Below, in pieces: positions 33,958 to 46,600 of a DNA stretch of 64,000 nt. This DNA is from Ctenosaura bakeri (taxonomy: Eukaryota; Chordata; Lepidosauria; Squamata; Iguanidae). The notes beneath the pieces are model-generated. The model had not been told where the DNA came from and did not search any database. It saw only the letters and a program-made list of their open reading frames with translations. Every line of letters starts with the position of its first letter. The first letter of the stretch is position 1. A program made the position numbers and the translations under genes. The DNA lies in NCBI GenBank assembly GCA_948474755.1, contig CAOLHI010000562.1:372001-436000 (forward strand), in the 5' to 3' direction.

Positions 33958-33998
33958 AGACTGGATTCTGTCTCTGTAGACCAAAGCAGCTCTGTTGG

Positions 33999-34270
33999 TA
34001 TGTCACAAGGAGCAATGGATTCAAGCTGCAGGAAATGAGATTCCACCTGAACCTCAGGAAGAAGTTCCTGACAGTCAGGGCTGTCCGGCAGTGGAATATG
34101 CTGCCTCGGAGTGTAGTGGAGTCTCCTTCCTTGGAGGTTTTTAAGCAGAGGCTTGATGGTCATCTGTCGGGAGTGCTTTGAGGGTGTTCCTGCATGGCAG
34201 GGGGTTGGACTGGATGGCCCCTGTGGTCTCTTCCAACTCTAGATTTCTATGATTCTATGTTTCTATGATT
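33999..34270 (+). mobile_element. CR1 LINE 3' end
   Basis: The frame [43 protein letters not shown] is the CR1 ORF2 C-terminus. The untranslated end 'ctggatggcccctgtggtct' is followed by repeated TTCTATGA octamers typical of CR1. It is 5'-truncated. Confidence 0.85.
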
Positions 34271-35035
34271 TATTTCTTCCAAGTGCTCTGAGCGCAGCTT
34301 TCACTTTACTTTCTAAAATTGGTGATTTGCCTTCATGTGATTCTTCCTTAGATGAATCTGTCAGCCTTTCACCTCAGTTATGTAGTTCTTCCATCATTGT
34401 TCCATGATTCCATCATCTTTTTGTTTCTATTTGGTCATATAATATATTCCCCTCTTGGTTATAGAATATCCCTGCTCTACGTTTAAATTTCCTTTTGATT
34501 TCTTGGATCTTGTAAAAGAAGTCTCTTGTTCTTCCTTTTTTGTTGTCATCTTCTATTTATCTGTATTGATTGTTATAATGGTTCTTCTTGTCCCTGTGCA
34601 GAAGTCATTGAAGAGTTGCATTCAGGGTTCAGATTCCTTTCTGGTACCTTTTATACTTTTGCTTCTCATCTGTCCTTAACTGCTTGAAGAGTTTCATCTG
34701 TCATTTATTAAGGGTTGTCTTTCTTTTTGACTGCACATAGTGTCTTTTTTCATTTCTCCCTGACAATGTCCCATGCTTCAGTCCAGAGCTCTTCTGATTA
34801 CCGGTCAATTAGACTTAATAGTGCAAATCTATTTTTCACATTATCTTTAAATTCTATAGGTATGTTCTTCAGGTTGTATTTTGGCATGATGGTTGGTTTA
34901 GTGTTCTTTTTTAGCTTTACTCTAACTTTTGCTATTCGTAGTCCATGGTCTGTACCACAGTCTGCTTTGGGTCTTGTTTTTGCAGAGAGAATACAGCTTC
35001 TCCATTTTCTGCTTTCGATATAGTCTTATTTTATT
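34271..35035 (-). mobile_element. RTE/BovB-like LINE, middle part
   Basis: The minus strand shows MTDETLQAVKDR and a DPRNQKEI-like connector, matching the linker between endonuclease and reverse transcriptase of RTE/BovB elements. Highly decayed. Confidence 0.55.
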
Positions 35036-35039
35036 TTTA

Positions 35040-35460
35040 TACTAGTGTATATACTCAGCATTGCCCAGGATTTTATTTTCTCCTAGGTAATACTTGTTTG
35101 AAAGATTTGAGATCCTGCATCTCTAATTCCCCAAACTGTCTTGTCTTGTCCAGTACCTGTAACTTTTCCCCATATTCCCCAGTCCAATCTGTATTCAGTT
35201 ATTAAAATACAGAGGTTGGTTTCCTGAGGAAATACACTGCCCTCCTCCTTGCTGCTAGGCCTCATCTCCATAGCAACCAGCCAAGCCCAAGAGCTCTCTG
35301 GCTGAGAATTCTAAAGGCCCCTCCCTAAACTGCAAACCCCAGGATTCTATAGAATCTTCTCAGGTGGCCAGTCGTGAGATCTTCACCTCACACAGCCAAT
35401 CATATGAGGTCTTCACCTGACACAGACAAACAAACATACAAATTTTGGCTTTTATATAGT
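35040..35460. mobile_element. Unclassified repeat with Helitron-like ends, copy 2
   Basis: It shares both ends (tactagtgtat; ggcttttatatagta) and internal landmarks with 3044-3755. It also carries 'agagctctctggctgagaat' and 'cccctccctaaactgcaaac', also found in long-form hairpin MITEs. Confidence 0.5.
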
Positions 35461-35971
35461 ATAGAATCATAAAGTTGGAATTAACCACACGGACCATCCA
35501 GTCCAACCCTCTGCCATGCAGAAACCCACATCAAAGCACTCCCAACAAATGGCCATCCAGCCTCTGTTTAAAAATATCCAAAGAAGGCGACTCCACCACA
35601 TTCTGGGACAGCATATTCCACTGCCAAACACCTCTGACTGTCAGGAAGTTCTTCCTGAGGTTTAGGTGGAATCTCTTTTCCCGCAGCTTGAATCCATTGC
35701 TCCTTGTCCTAGTCTTTGGAGCAGCAGAAAACAAGCCTGCTCCCTCCTCAACATGACATCCCTTCAAATATTTAAACATAGCTATCATGTCCCCTCTTAA
35801 CCTTCTCTTCTGCAGACTAAACATCTCTAGCTCCCTAAGCAGTTCCTCATAGGGCATGGCTTTCAGACCCTTCACCATTTTGGTCACCCTTCTCTGGACA
35901 TGCTCTAATTTGTCAATATCCTTCTTGAAATGAGGTGTCCAGAAATGGACCCGGTACTCTGGGCACCTCAT
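35461..35971 (-). mobile_element. CR1 LINE, ORF2 C-terminus and 3' end
   Basis: A minus-strand frame (35971-35531) with no stop reads FWTPHFKKDIDKLEHVQRRV, YEELLRELEMFSLQKRRLRG and [17 protein letters not shown], the CR1 ORF2 C-terminus. The 3' UTR and the tatgattctat-type end occupy 35531-35461. 5'-truncated. Its 146-codon ORF is not a host gene. Confidence 0.9.
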
Positions 35972-35974
35972 TTC

Positions 35975-36790
35975 AAGATGGTCATCAGGTGATGTACATG
36001 TATATAGTCACTTCTTCGGTTGCTTGAAGAATATGTTTGCCATGAGCAAACTTTTGATTTGCAAAATTCAGTCAATCCTGCTTCCTATATTGATCCTAGG
36101 CCAAATTTTCCTATAATTTTTGTTTGTGCTCTGTTACCTATTTTTTCATTCTGGTCACCTATGATTAAGAAGAAGTCAGTTTCCTCTTGAACTCCTGCAT
36201 GGACTCTTTTCAGTTTCTTCTTCTTCGGACTCTGTAGTTAGAGCATGAACTTAGACTGTAGTTTTATTGATAGGTTTTCCATGAAGTCTTATTTGACATA
36301 ATTCAGTCAGGGTTTGCATTGTATCCTTTGACTGCTTTTGCTATATCTTCTCACTGTAAATGCCACCCCATTTCTCCTTAGATTTTCACTTCCTGAGTAA
36401 AGCACTATGTAATTACCTGACTAAAAATATTCCATTCCTGTACATTTTAGCTCACTCACCCTGAGTATTGCAATGTTTATACGTTCCATTTCTTGTTTTA
36501 TTAACTCTAGCTTCCCCTAATTCGTGCTTTGCATATTCCATGTTCCTATAATGTGTGTTGTGCAGCTTTGGACTTCCCTTTCATCTTTGAGCTCGTCAAC
36601 AGCTGAACATCCTTTCAGCTTGAGTCCAGTTATGCCACGGTTCTGCTTGTAGTTGTCCTTGGCTCTACCTGAGCAGCTTGTTCAGCACCATCCCACCTGG
36701 GAGTCTCATCTTCTGGCACTATCTCTCATTTTCAGTTTGGATTGTCTCATCATAAAGGGTTTTATGTGTCTCCCTCTGTGCAGTACTAAC
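35975..36790 (-). mobile_element. RTE/BovB-like LINE, endonuclease part
   Basis: The minus strand decodes to LRRNGVAFTVRR, EETDFFLIIGDQNEK and GKFGLGSI, the RTE endonuclease (GDxN core), with stops and frameshifts. Confidence 0.7.
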
Positions 36791-38149
36791 AACAATTAGC
36801 TAGGGTGCCATTACTGTTGCTTCTGAGAGATTCTCCACCAGTGTCATCTGCCACTACTGCTGCTACCCAGTTTGGCTTCTCAGCAAAAGCCTATCTGACC
36901 CCACCAGCATGGAAATGTGGTGCCATTGGTGGGAAAAATAACAGGCATTCAAAAGTTTCTGGAGATGAAGAGTCACCAAAGTGTGTGTTCCCTTCATTTA
37001 ACTTTTTAATCATTTGTTTGCTGAATGCACAGATGCTCGGTTTAAAGCACTTTGGATATGAAGGGTAGCCGACTCTCACATCTTTTCCCTTTTGAAGCAA
37101 TAGTTTGAGAATTTTCATTGATATTTCTAAGTGTGCATGTGCAGTAACATCCGTTACAGATACTGTTGTGAACATATATTTGTACACAGCATTTCAGTAT
37201 GGGCTAAGATCCATTGTAATCCAGTAGAGTGCTCCATGTAAATCTTATGTCTTTTAAAATGTAGCCCTGTGGGATGTTGCACTACTGTCCAGTCCTACAC
37301 ATATCACAGCTGTTGATTGATGACTGGCATCATAGAAGTTTGTGTGTGTGTGTGTATGGCAACATTTGCAACAACATTGGTAAGGATACATAAGGTTGTG
37401 TTTACATTTCTTAGTTAAGAGCTGCTAGAATTACTCAGACAATTAAGCAGGAGCACCAGACTTTCCTGCCTACTATCTGGACCATATAGTATCCAGTGCC
37501 AAATACGCCTGAGTTTTGCTGTTAGTGTTCTTGGTGGTACATCTTTTTGAAATAAATGAGAGTACTGAACATGAATAAAAACAATGGGCAACTTGGGGGA
37601 ACATGACACACAGGACCAATAGAGTCAGGAGACATTTTATGTCACTAGAACTACACAACTAGTAGCAGATCTTCCCATGGAAGGTTGTCCTGGCCAATCT
37701 AGGAAAGAGCTCCATGCTACTCTAAGGAGAATACTGAATGGTACAACCACCCTGCAGAAGAAGAGATCCATAGTGGAGGTTTTTGCTGAAAGGAACGAAT
37801 GAAGTTTGTGCAGATTTTGACTTGTCATCTTGGACTGGTGTCTGGACTTCCTGAAATGTATATTCATGATGTAACAGAGCATTTGTCATTGGGGAGACTG
37901 AAGGGTTGGTGCACTTATTCCTTCTGATGGCTGTACACCAATGCATGGAATACAAGAAACAGAATGGATATAAAATTTTATTATAGGAAAGGAAGCATAA
38001 TCTAATAGTACTGAAAGCTGATGGCATGAGATTCGTGACTGGAATATAACCATTGCCAGGTATATAGAAGCAGTATTATTTTGACATTATTTTACAGGTC
38101 ATCCATCTGAAGACATGGACAAAACTTTTTTGAAATGGATTAAGTAATT
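36791..38149. other. TMEM39A intron 1, unrecognised stretch
   Basis: Nothing recognised except a short (TG)n run at 37341-37356. Confidence 0.45.
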
Positions 38150-39230
38150 TCACTGAGGTAAACCATAGTAATAAGGGCAGATTTCAACTTCATGACATCC
38201 CCTGGAATTCTGATTCTGCTAAGAGTAGAAATCTCCAATAATTTTTAATCTGTCTTGCTGACGACTTTGTTTTTCATAAGGTGAGGGGGAAAACATAGGG
38301 GTGAGTGGATTTGCTATCCAGGATTTTATCTTCTACAACAGGAAAAGACTGGAAACAATGAGGATGTGAGAAAGTGAACACATTGTCTTAACATTGGATC
38401 TGAAAATGAGTGTACAGTTCTCCCTCCACATTCACAGGTTTCACTTTTGCAAATTTGATTATTCGTGAGGTGCCCAGTTGCCCCCCTTCTCCTCCCATTC
38501 CCTGACCTGAGTGGGGGAACGAGGGTGCAGGGTGGGCAGTTGCCCCTTCCCCACACTCCTTCCACTGCCACTGCCCTTGCAGGCGCACCCTGAGCAGGCG
38601 GCAGAAGGTATGGAGTGGGCGACTGCCCGTTCCCTCATGCTCCTTCCGCTGCCGCCACCGATGTGAGTGTGCCCTGGGCAGGCAGCAGAAGGTACGGGTA
38701 GGGGAGTGCAGAAGAGAGCCAGCTGGGAAAGAGCTCTTTCCCCGCTTGGCTCTCTCCTGCAACCCCTCTTGCCCACATGATCAGGATTGCGCAGGTCGGG
38801 GTGAGGAGAAAGCCAAGCGGAAAGGCCCTTTCTCTGCCCACTCTCTCCTGCGTCCCCCTGCTCCACTGTGGTGGCACAGGTGCGGGGCCACAGTTATTCA
38901 TGGTTTTTCACTTTTGCAGGGGTTCTGTTTCTCTATCCCCTGCAAAAGTGAAGGGCCTACTATAATTAAACTCTGATCAGACTTCAAAGAGCTCAGAAAA
39001 GTTGGGTGGGATCCTATGATTAAAAATCTTGAAGGAGAAAACAGTCCAAGAGGGTTAGAAGATACTGAAAAGGAAATTCTGAAGACAAAAATGCTGTTTC
39101 ACCTAGAAGAAAAAATGGGAGATGTTTAAAGAACTCAGTGTGGTGTACAACTTGGACTGAGACTTTAGAAGGACAAGTATGGAAGAGGGATGGAGGGACA
39201 TATAATCAAGGAAAGATACAGTGAGAGTTA
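38150..39230 (+). mobile_element. Old CR1-like LINE (endonuclease to linker), split by Tigger-like copy 7
   Basis: Before the insertion: HDIPWNSDSAKSRNLQ and FLICLADDFVF, matching the CR1 endonuclease. After it: DFKELRKVGWDPMIKN and EKEILKTKMLF, matching the following linker. The same order appears in the CR1 copy at 62.3-63.2 kb. Confidence 0.6.
38415..38962. mobile_element. Tigger-like non-autonomous DNA transposon, copy 7
   Basis: Left end cagttctccctccacattca, right end 'tgcaaaagtgaagggcctacta', TA on both sides (38413-38414, 38963-38964). GC-rich interior; overlapping antisense ORFs of up to 135 codons here are accidental. Confidence 0.8.
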
Positions 39231-40620
39231 CATTTTATAATTTTTCTTAACCATCTTTTTATCCGAATGAATTGTTTTGGCATCTTCTGTTGTTTTGTTT
39301 TTAACAGTTTGAGAAATATATGTTGAAAGGGCCTGAGAAAATAACATTTTTCAAGAGCATCATTTTTGCTAATGCAAACTAAGATATTTGTAGATTCTGC
39401 CATAAATCTAGATAAGTAATTCTCTGTCTTGATTTCTTATAATTTAATTTGAAAAGCTGTTCTTCTTTCTCTTAAGTAAACACAGAAATATTGGAATAAT
39501 AAGGTTGTATTATCAAAATGTTTTCAAATGACCACGTGTTAATTGCTGTAAATTTACTCTTAGTGCTGTTCACTTCATGACAAGAGAGCTTACTCCAATA
39601 GAACAGAATTGTTTTAATTTCCCTTAGTGTAGGTAAATTCCAGCCAACAAAAAGTGCTTAGAAGAATACAAGACAATTAACTGTATTTGACTCAGGTCAA
39701 ATATCCTTTAATTCCCTTGGGTTGTGTCCAGATTCTCAGTAAGATTCTGCTACACTACAAGAAGGTGTGGGACTGAGAGTTCATTTGATTCTTCCTTCAG
39801 CTGCCAGTGCTGCCATCCATGCTTTTCACAGTGGGTTGGTGGGCTGTCCAAAACACCGTGGGTGATAGTGCTGGGGCATATAAAGAGAATGTGAAATTAG
39901 ATAAAATCACCATCCCCTTCCCCATCCAGTTTGTTCAGTAAGAACACACCAGTCAATTCTGATTAATAGATTGAGATCTAGTCATCCAGCTCAAAGGGTA
40001 ATTGCAAATTCTTCAATAGACGGTGCAGATAAAATTGGTCATTGGACAATTTTGGCTATTGCCTCATTGCTGCTGGCTCTGCTATTTGCTATTGAACTTT
40101 ACTGTAAGAAGTTAGGTAATCAGAACATATAGAATCATCTGTCAAAGTTCCTGCTCATCTAACATGAAAAACATGGCCAGAAGATTTTTCTCCATGCAAT
40201 ATCTTAAAAGCTGTGGGAATATTTTTTTTGTCATTTGTGACAGTTATTTTCCCTTTGGATTTTAATTGCCTTCTTTTAATAAATCCTGCTGTTGCGTGTA
40301 GTACAGTAGTAAGACTGTATGATATGAGTGAATATCCATTGAGTGTTCCCTGATATAAGTATTAGAATTATTTCAGCTGTGCCCAGTGATAGCAGTAAAC
40401 TCCTCCTTGCCTGGTTTCCATAATGACCTATGTCATTAGAGGAGTCACTACGGTGCTATGTAAAAATTAAAATAGTTTTGTTTGAATAATCAATCTGAAT
40501 TTGCTTTTCTGAAAGATGTTAACAGAAATTTTACTTTTTCTTTGTGGGTAGAGATCTCCAGCATCTCTGTATTCACTTTGAATACATGTACGTTTACATT
40601 AAAAGGCAAACAAATACTAA
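39231..40620. other. TMEM39A intron 1, unrecognised stretch
   Basis: AT-rich; no coding or transposon signature recognised. Confidence 0.5.
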
Positions 40621-43600
40621 TAGTTCTTCGTGATCACCGTGCCTCACACAATGGGAATCTTTGTGCATGCACAGTAGCATTTCAGAAAGTTCAAGAGCTG
40701 AGCAGCTTGGTGGGAACCACTCCCCCAGCATGCTCAGTCTCTCCTCAGTTTCTTTTCGTTCGCTGACCTGTTAGCAGCTTGGAAAGCTTCCTTGCTGAGC
40801 AGTTTTTTCTGTTCGTTCGTTTTTCTTCATTCTTTCAGCTTTTATCATTTTGGTATCCTTGGGATAAAAACTGTAAGAACTCTTCCCCCTTCTTATGTCG
40901 TCTTTATTTAAATTGTGCGTATCTTGCGGCCGCAAGGTCTCACTTTCTGATGCTCATCCCGAGTGCTTTTTCTGCCTCGGGGAGGGCCCGTAACTTTCAG
41001 GCCTGTTCCATCTGTAAGGACTTCATGTCCCAGACACTGAAGAATAGAGCTTCTCGCTTAAAATGTTACTGTTGGGAGCAAGCTCTTTGTCTCAAAGAGC
41101 AGACGGCTTCCAATATGACCCTCTTCACTGCTTCGGTGACACCGCGTTCTTCGCAAGGCCCCTTGCTGTCGAAGCCCTCTACTACAGCCTCCCTGTCTAC
41201 CTCAGCATCAATGGTAATGACCGGATCCTCGGTACCAACAACTTCAGTATCAGTACCAACGTTGGCCTCGCCACCCTTACTGCTGGTGTCTTCCTTACCA
41301 AGGATTCCGAAGCTCTCTAAGATGCCTACTATCCCGTCTTCCAGCTCTGGAGACACTTCTTCCAGCTCGATCTAGCAACCTCGCAAGGTACCTACCGTGG
41401 CAGAGTGCAAGCAGACTTCTTCGCATCACCTCTCTATGTCTTCTAAGAAGAAGAAGAAGAAGTAGAAGAAGAAGAAAGAGAAGCATCGCTCCCCTTCTCC
41501 CATTACCTGTCCGTTGGCTCCTCAACTGTCTTCTCTGGGTCCTTTACCAACACCTCCTCTGATGCAGTCTGCGACATCTGCTGTGCAGGAGGATGAGGCT
41601 CCCATTCTTTCACCAGTGCGGGATTCTACCCAGCTTCTGGTGCTGTCTGTCCCAGTTGCTGTTCACCTTGCATCCGACTTGGACCACCGGCCTTCCTGAC
41701 TGGCTACTCTGCCTGCTACGTCTGGCCAGTCCAGAGATGGATGCTGTCAGACTCCGCTTCCTCCAGCCCTCTCTTCTGGCCACCCTGACACGGACCGTCC
41801 GCTCGCTCCAGATACTCCTTGGGCTACTTCCCGAGACTGGCCTCAAGTTAGTGTGGCCTGCTGTCTGGGACACAATGAAAGGAGTAGATCCCCATGTCAT
41901 CACGATTATGGCTATCGTGCTGCTCACAAGCCTTCACTGGCAAGAGTCGATTCACCTTTCTCATCAGCCTCCTATATAGCTCGATATGGTCACGAGCATC
42001 TTTGGAGGGAGCAACCCGGCTCTTACCACTCGTATTCACCTGCCTATCATGATCGGTAACCATCCTGACATGTGTCACTGGTCTCCGTATCACCCTTGGC
42101 GTTCGTGCTCCCCATCATGATCTCCTCTGGAGCCCCACTACCAACATTCTCCTTGGTACTGCCATTCTAGATCCTGTTCTCAGTCTCAATCACCCTTTTA
42201 CCGACATTCTCTATCTCGACCTCATCGCTGGTCCCGTGACCTATCACCTCACCATTGAGCTGTTTCACCACCTCCTCAGGTGACAGCGATGGTGTCCCGA
42301 CCTCTGCCGGATACTTAACCTGCGTCCACTCTGCCAACTACTTTATCGGCCTCCTTACCGTCGCAGTCTGTCATTGCACCAATCCCAACCATTCTACCCA
42401 TTTCGTCAGCACCGGCCTCGGTACCAGTTCCGGTACCAACCTTGGTACCAATTCCATCTATCCTGCCAGTCTCTGCTCCCGCTCTACCGGCTGTTCACGC
42501 TGCACCGTCGGCTACTAGCTCACTGCTCTCAGTCACCTTGATCGTTGTCTGTTTCTTCTGGTTCTTATGATTCCGACGGTGATTCAACTGACTACACCTC
42601 GATCTCATACCTCCCCGCCTCTCCCTTTTGGGGACCCAACTCCTGATTCAGCTCCAGAAGATGTGAAGCAGTTTTCTGACATCCTGGTCAGAATGGCCAA
42701 TGCCTTAGGCTTTGATATTTCCAGCCCTGCTTCTACAGTACAGGACCCGGTATTCCACTATGTTGACACTCGGCCTCTGTCGACAGCTCCTTTTCCGTTC
42801 TTCCCCATGTTGCAGGAGGTGCTGAAGCATCCTTGGGCACAACCAGCTTCCCTCTAGCTGATCTCTCACCATCTGGAGCACCTTTACTGCACTCATTAGA
42901 AAGATGTTGACTTCTTGTTCAACCATCCGACTCTGAACTCAGTCATTGTTGAATCTTCCCAAACAAAAGGGGGCAAAAGAGCTCATGACTCTGCCTGATC
43001 GTGAGGGTCATCATTTAGATATCTTCGGTCGTCGGTTTTACTCGGCCTCTTTGTTGATCGCCATTATCTCCAACACTCAGGCTTGCGTGGCATCCTATCA
43101 ACGTAACGTCTGGGATAGATTCTTCCCTCTGCTTTCCCACCTGCCAGATGACCACAGAACTACTGCCATCCAATTTTATGATGAGTCTGTGGCTCTTTCT
43201 AACCAGCAAATCCTGTCTTCCTAACACGCTGTGGAGGGTGCAGCGTGGGTGATGGTGGGTGCGATTGCCCTTTGCCGATTCACATGGCTTCAGTCCGCTG
43301 GGTTGACCGAGGATAACAGGAAGAGGATCGAAGGTCTACCCTTCAGTCGTCAGGGACTCTACCATGCTACTACAAATGATGCTATGGATCATCTTATGAA
43401 AGCTCGTCTGATGGCAAAAAAGATGGGTCTTCACCCAGCAGCTCAACCTAGGAGACCATCTTCATCTTGCTCCTCGTGGAGACGCCTTTCCTACTCCTAT
43501 AGGTTGTGTTCTCTTCGTCGCACATCTCACCAATCTTCTCTGCCAGCTTCATCCCGCCACTCTTTCAGGCACCACCAACCATCATCGAAAAAGTCTTCTT

Positions 43601-43640
43601 CGACCCCCAAGTCATGTTTTTGACTTCCTTTGCAGGTCGC
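40621..43640 (+). mobile_element. DIRS-type retrotransposon B: left terminal repeat and gag
   Basis: The left end (tagttcttcgtgatcaccgt gcctcacacaatggg) is the approximate reverse complement of the right end of the element at 57.4-59.3 kb, as expected of DIRS inverted termini. A decayed gag follows: CSICKDFMSQTLKN (cysteine motif, about 41.0 kb), a lysine run at 41.44 kb, a Pro/Ser/Val-rich stretch (42.29-42.5 kb), then DIFGRRFYSASLL (43.0 kb) and LTEDNRKRIEGLPFS (43.3 kb). These are typical of reptile DIRS gag proteins. Stops and shifts are frequent; no reverse transcriptase is attached. Confidence 0.75.
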
Positions 43641-43659
43641 CACCTCTACCTTTCTTCCA

Positions 43660-46600
43660 GCTGCAGTTTTCCGCGCCTCTGAGTGTTCTTCTCCTGCTTG
43701 CGGCAGGAATGAGACAGGTTCCCATGGAGGATGATAGCCCTATGGAGGAAGATATTCGGGAGCAGCTATGGGAGGGGAATCCTCTCTGCATTGCTGCAGG
43801 CACTGAACTCCACTGCCCAGCCTGTGCTGGGCTGGGGGCCTTGAAGGCACACTAGAACAGCAAAAGCTTGAGGGACAGCATGAGTAACAGTGCGGCCTCC
43901 ATCCCCAGGGCAGGACTGGAGCCATCCCTGGTGTTGGCAGCATTGATCTGGGCCTTGATAGCCTGAAAAACAGTTGTGGCAGGTGCAGCAATATCACTAG
44001 AGAGCAACAGAGAGTCTGAGGGGGAAGGTCAGAAAGGGGTGGCAGGCGCTTGGTTCATCTCCCCCTCACTTTTGCTAGGTACAAGGGGGAGGTGGGGGGA
44101 GAAGAGGGGATTTTGGCTCTAGGGAGGCACATGGCAGCCATAGCAAAGCCCACACTGACTCACTTTTGAGGGAGTGTTCCAGAGCTGCATGGGACAAGTC
44201 TCAGACCTCCTCTTCCAGTGCAGGCAGCCACCATCTTGGCAACGTGGCAACAGGCTTCAGTTTCTGACTCTGATGCAGCTTTTGCAACATCAGCCATTCT
44301 CCAGGAAGCACAACCATGGTTCTTCTACAGTGAGCATGGCTCGCTCTGTTCAGTCCTTGGAGAGGGAGTACAATGATGAGCACCCCTAAACTGCTTCTTC
44401 TGAGGCAAAGAAAGGGAACTTTCCTCTGCAGAGGGGAAGGGGAGACAGAACTGACTTCTAATTCTGTTCAGCTCTTTCAGCTAGAGGCTCTTAAGACCTG
44501 CCCCTTCCATCAGAGTAGGACCCTGAATTGCCTCACCGAACAGAGGACCTCTTCCCTACTTCAACTCATGCTGCACTAGAAATGCTCTTCTCTGCTAACA
44601 TCATGCAAGTGTTGAGGAGAGAATGGAATAAACCAGCAGCAAATAGACGTGGCCCTAATGCTGCCATGATCTATTTAAAAAAGCGCCTCTCGTCCAGAGA
44701 AATCGGGGCCACACAGGGTCTCAACAAACTGATGAAGGCAGCAGCCTTCTCAGTGGATGGCATGTTAGATGCAGTGCAGTTCTGTACTGGCGGCTAGGAA
44801 GCAGCAGTAGCAGTTAGGTTCCAGCTCTGGCTCAAGAACTGGAATGTGGACACTTAAGTTAAAACAGAACAGAGGTTCCAGAGTAAGCACCACTCTTCAA
44901 ACGCATCTGGCAGACACCAGCCAAACAACAACAAAGCCCAACAAAGGAACCAGCATGCATGATGGACAGACTTTGGGAGTTCGTGCACGTGCGGGAGAAT
45001 TCCACCTCCAACTAGTGGGTGCTGGACATCCTAAGGTACGGATACTGGATAGAGTTTTCTTGCAGACTACACAAAGTGTTCATTGCCTCTCCCAAGTTCA
45101 GAAATGTAACAAAGCACTACCTCTGACTGGAAAACATAGATCAGTTGCTTCAGATAGAGGCAATAGAAAATGTGCTACTCTCTCAGAAACACAGGGGCTG
45201 CTGCTGCATCTTATTCCTCATTTCCAGGAAAAGTGGCAAATGGAGAGCCATCTTAAACCTTAGAGGGATAAATTGATTTGTAAAGAAGCAAAGGTTCTGC
45301 TTGGAGACACTGAAGCACATTCTACCAGTGCTCCAGCAGGGGACTTTTCTCACTAGAACTTTAGGAAGCATTCCTTCACATTCCCATTTTGTACATCTCA
45401 CCTCCAGTTCCTCCACTTCACGTATGACAAGCCACATTTCCAGTATAGAGTGCTCCCTTTCAGCCTGTCATGAACACCCAGGAGAAGGGCATCATTGTAC
45501 AACCTGGACGATCTGCTGGTACTTTCAACATTGCAGCAAGGGCAGTGAGATGAGTAGTTGGCCCTCAAGTCTCTGAGGCAGCATGGGTTCCTGGTGAACA
45601 TCAAGAAAAGTTGCTTAGACCTTTGCAGTAGATCCAGTATCTTGGAGCCAAGATCAATACCAGCTCAGGACCACATCAGTGCAATTGTCAAGGCCATCCT
45701 CACCATCAGAAAGACACTTCAGTCAAGCCTAGTCCAACTACAAGGGCCAGTGATACCTATAACAGACTGTTCCCCTGGGCTTGCTTCCATGCCAGACCCC
45801 TTCAGTGGCTCCTGCTTCACCACCAGGTTGTTACCACTATGAAGAGACAAATTTCCATCAGGGTTCCATGACAGGTCAGCAACTCCCTCAACTGGTGGAT
45901 CTTCCCAGCAATAAACAGGGCAGCCCCCTCTGGAAATAGGAGAAGATCCAGATAACCACAAATGCCTCCCTAAGGGGTTGAGGAGCCCACTGCAGACTTT
46001 ACATGGCACATGACAGATAGAACCAGGAGGAATTGAGACACAGCATCATCTGGCTGGAAGTCAGGCAGTCAGCCTGGCGCTCTCAGCATTCATGGACATT
46101 GTTCGGGGCAGGGCAGTCCATATCAGGACGGACAACATCACAACAAAGGTCCACCTGAAGTGTGAACATGGGAGAGGGTTATGGTTTCTGATGACAGTCT
46201 CAGGAGCTCCTGAGCTTAGTGGAAGAGAACCTGATGTCTTTGAAAGCAGAGCACCTACAAGGCTCCCTGAACTCGAGGGTGGGCTGGCTGAGCCAAGCTG
46301 ACATCAGCAAGGAGGAGTGGGGTTTCCATCCTCAAGTGTTCAGCCTGTCATGAGGATGTTGGGGTGACTGGAGGTGGGCCTGTTCACATCTCCAATGAAC
46401 ACCAAGGTCCCAAGGTTCATCTCAAAGTATCAGACTGAGAGATCCAAAGGTATGGACACTGTCACCCTGCGTTAGCCTCAAGAATACTGGGAAAGATCTA
46501 GAGGGAGGAAGCCAGAATGATCCTGGTGACACCAGCTTGGCCCAGTAGGGAATGGTTTTCTAAGATTACCAGCAAGGCAGGATATTCCATGCCTTTGCCA

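Noticed and set aside
35531..35971. 146-codon minus-strand ORF as a host gene
   Set aside because: It matches the CR1 ORF2 C-terminus and has a CR1 3' end attached.
38326..38976. Overlapping ORFs of 76-135 codons on both strands
   Set aside because: They lie inside a GC-rich Tigger-like element with TA-flanked inverted ends.
40779..41375. 198-codon plus-strand ORF as a novel host gene
   Set aside because: It lies in the gag region following a DIRS terminal sequence and contains the DIRS-type cysteine motif; frames shift downstream as in a decayed element.
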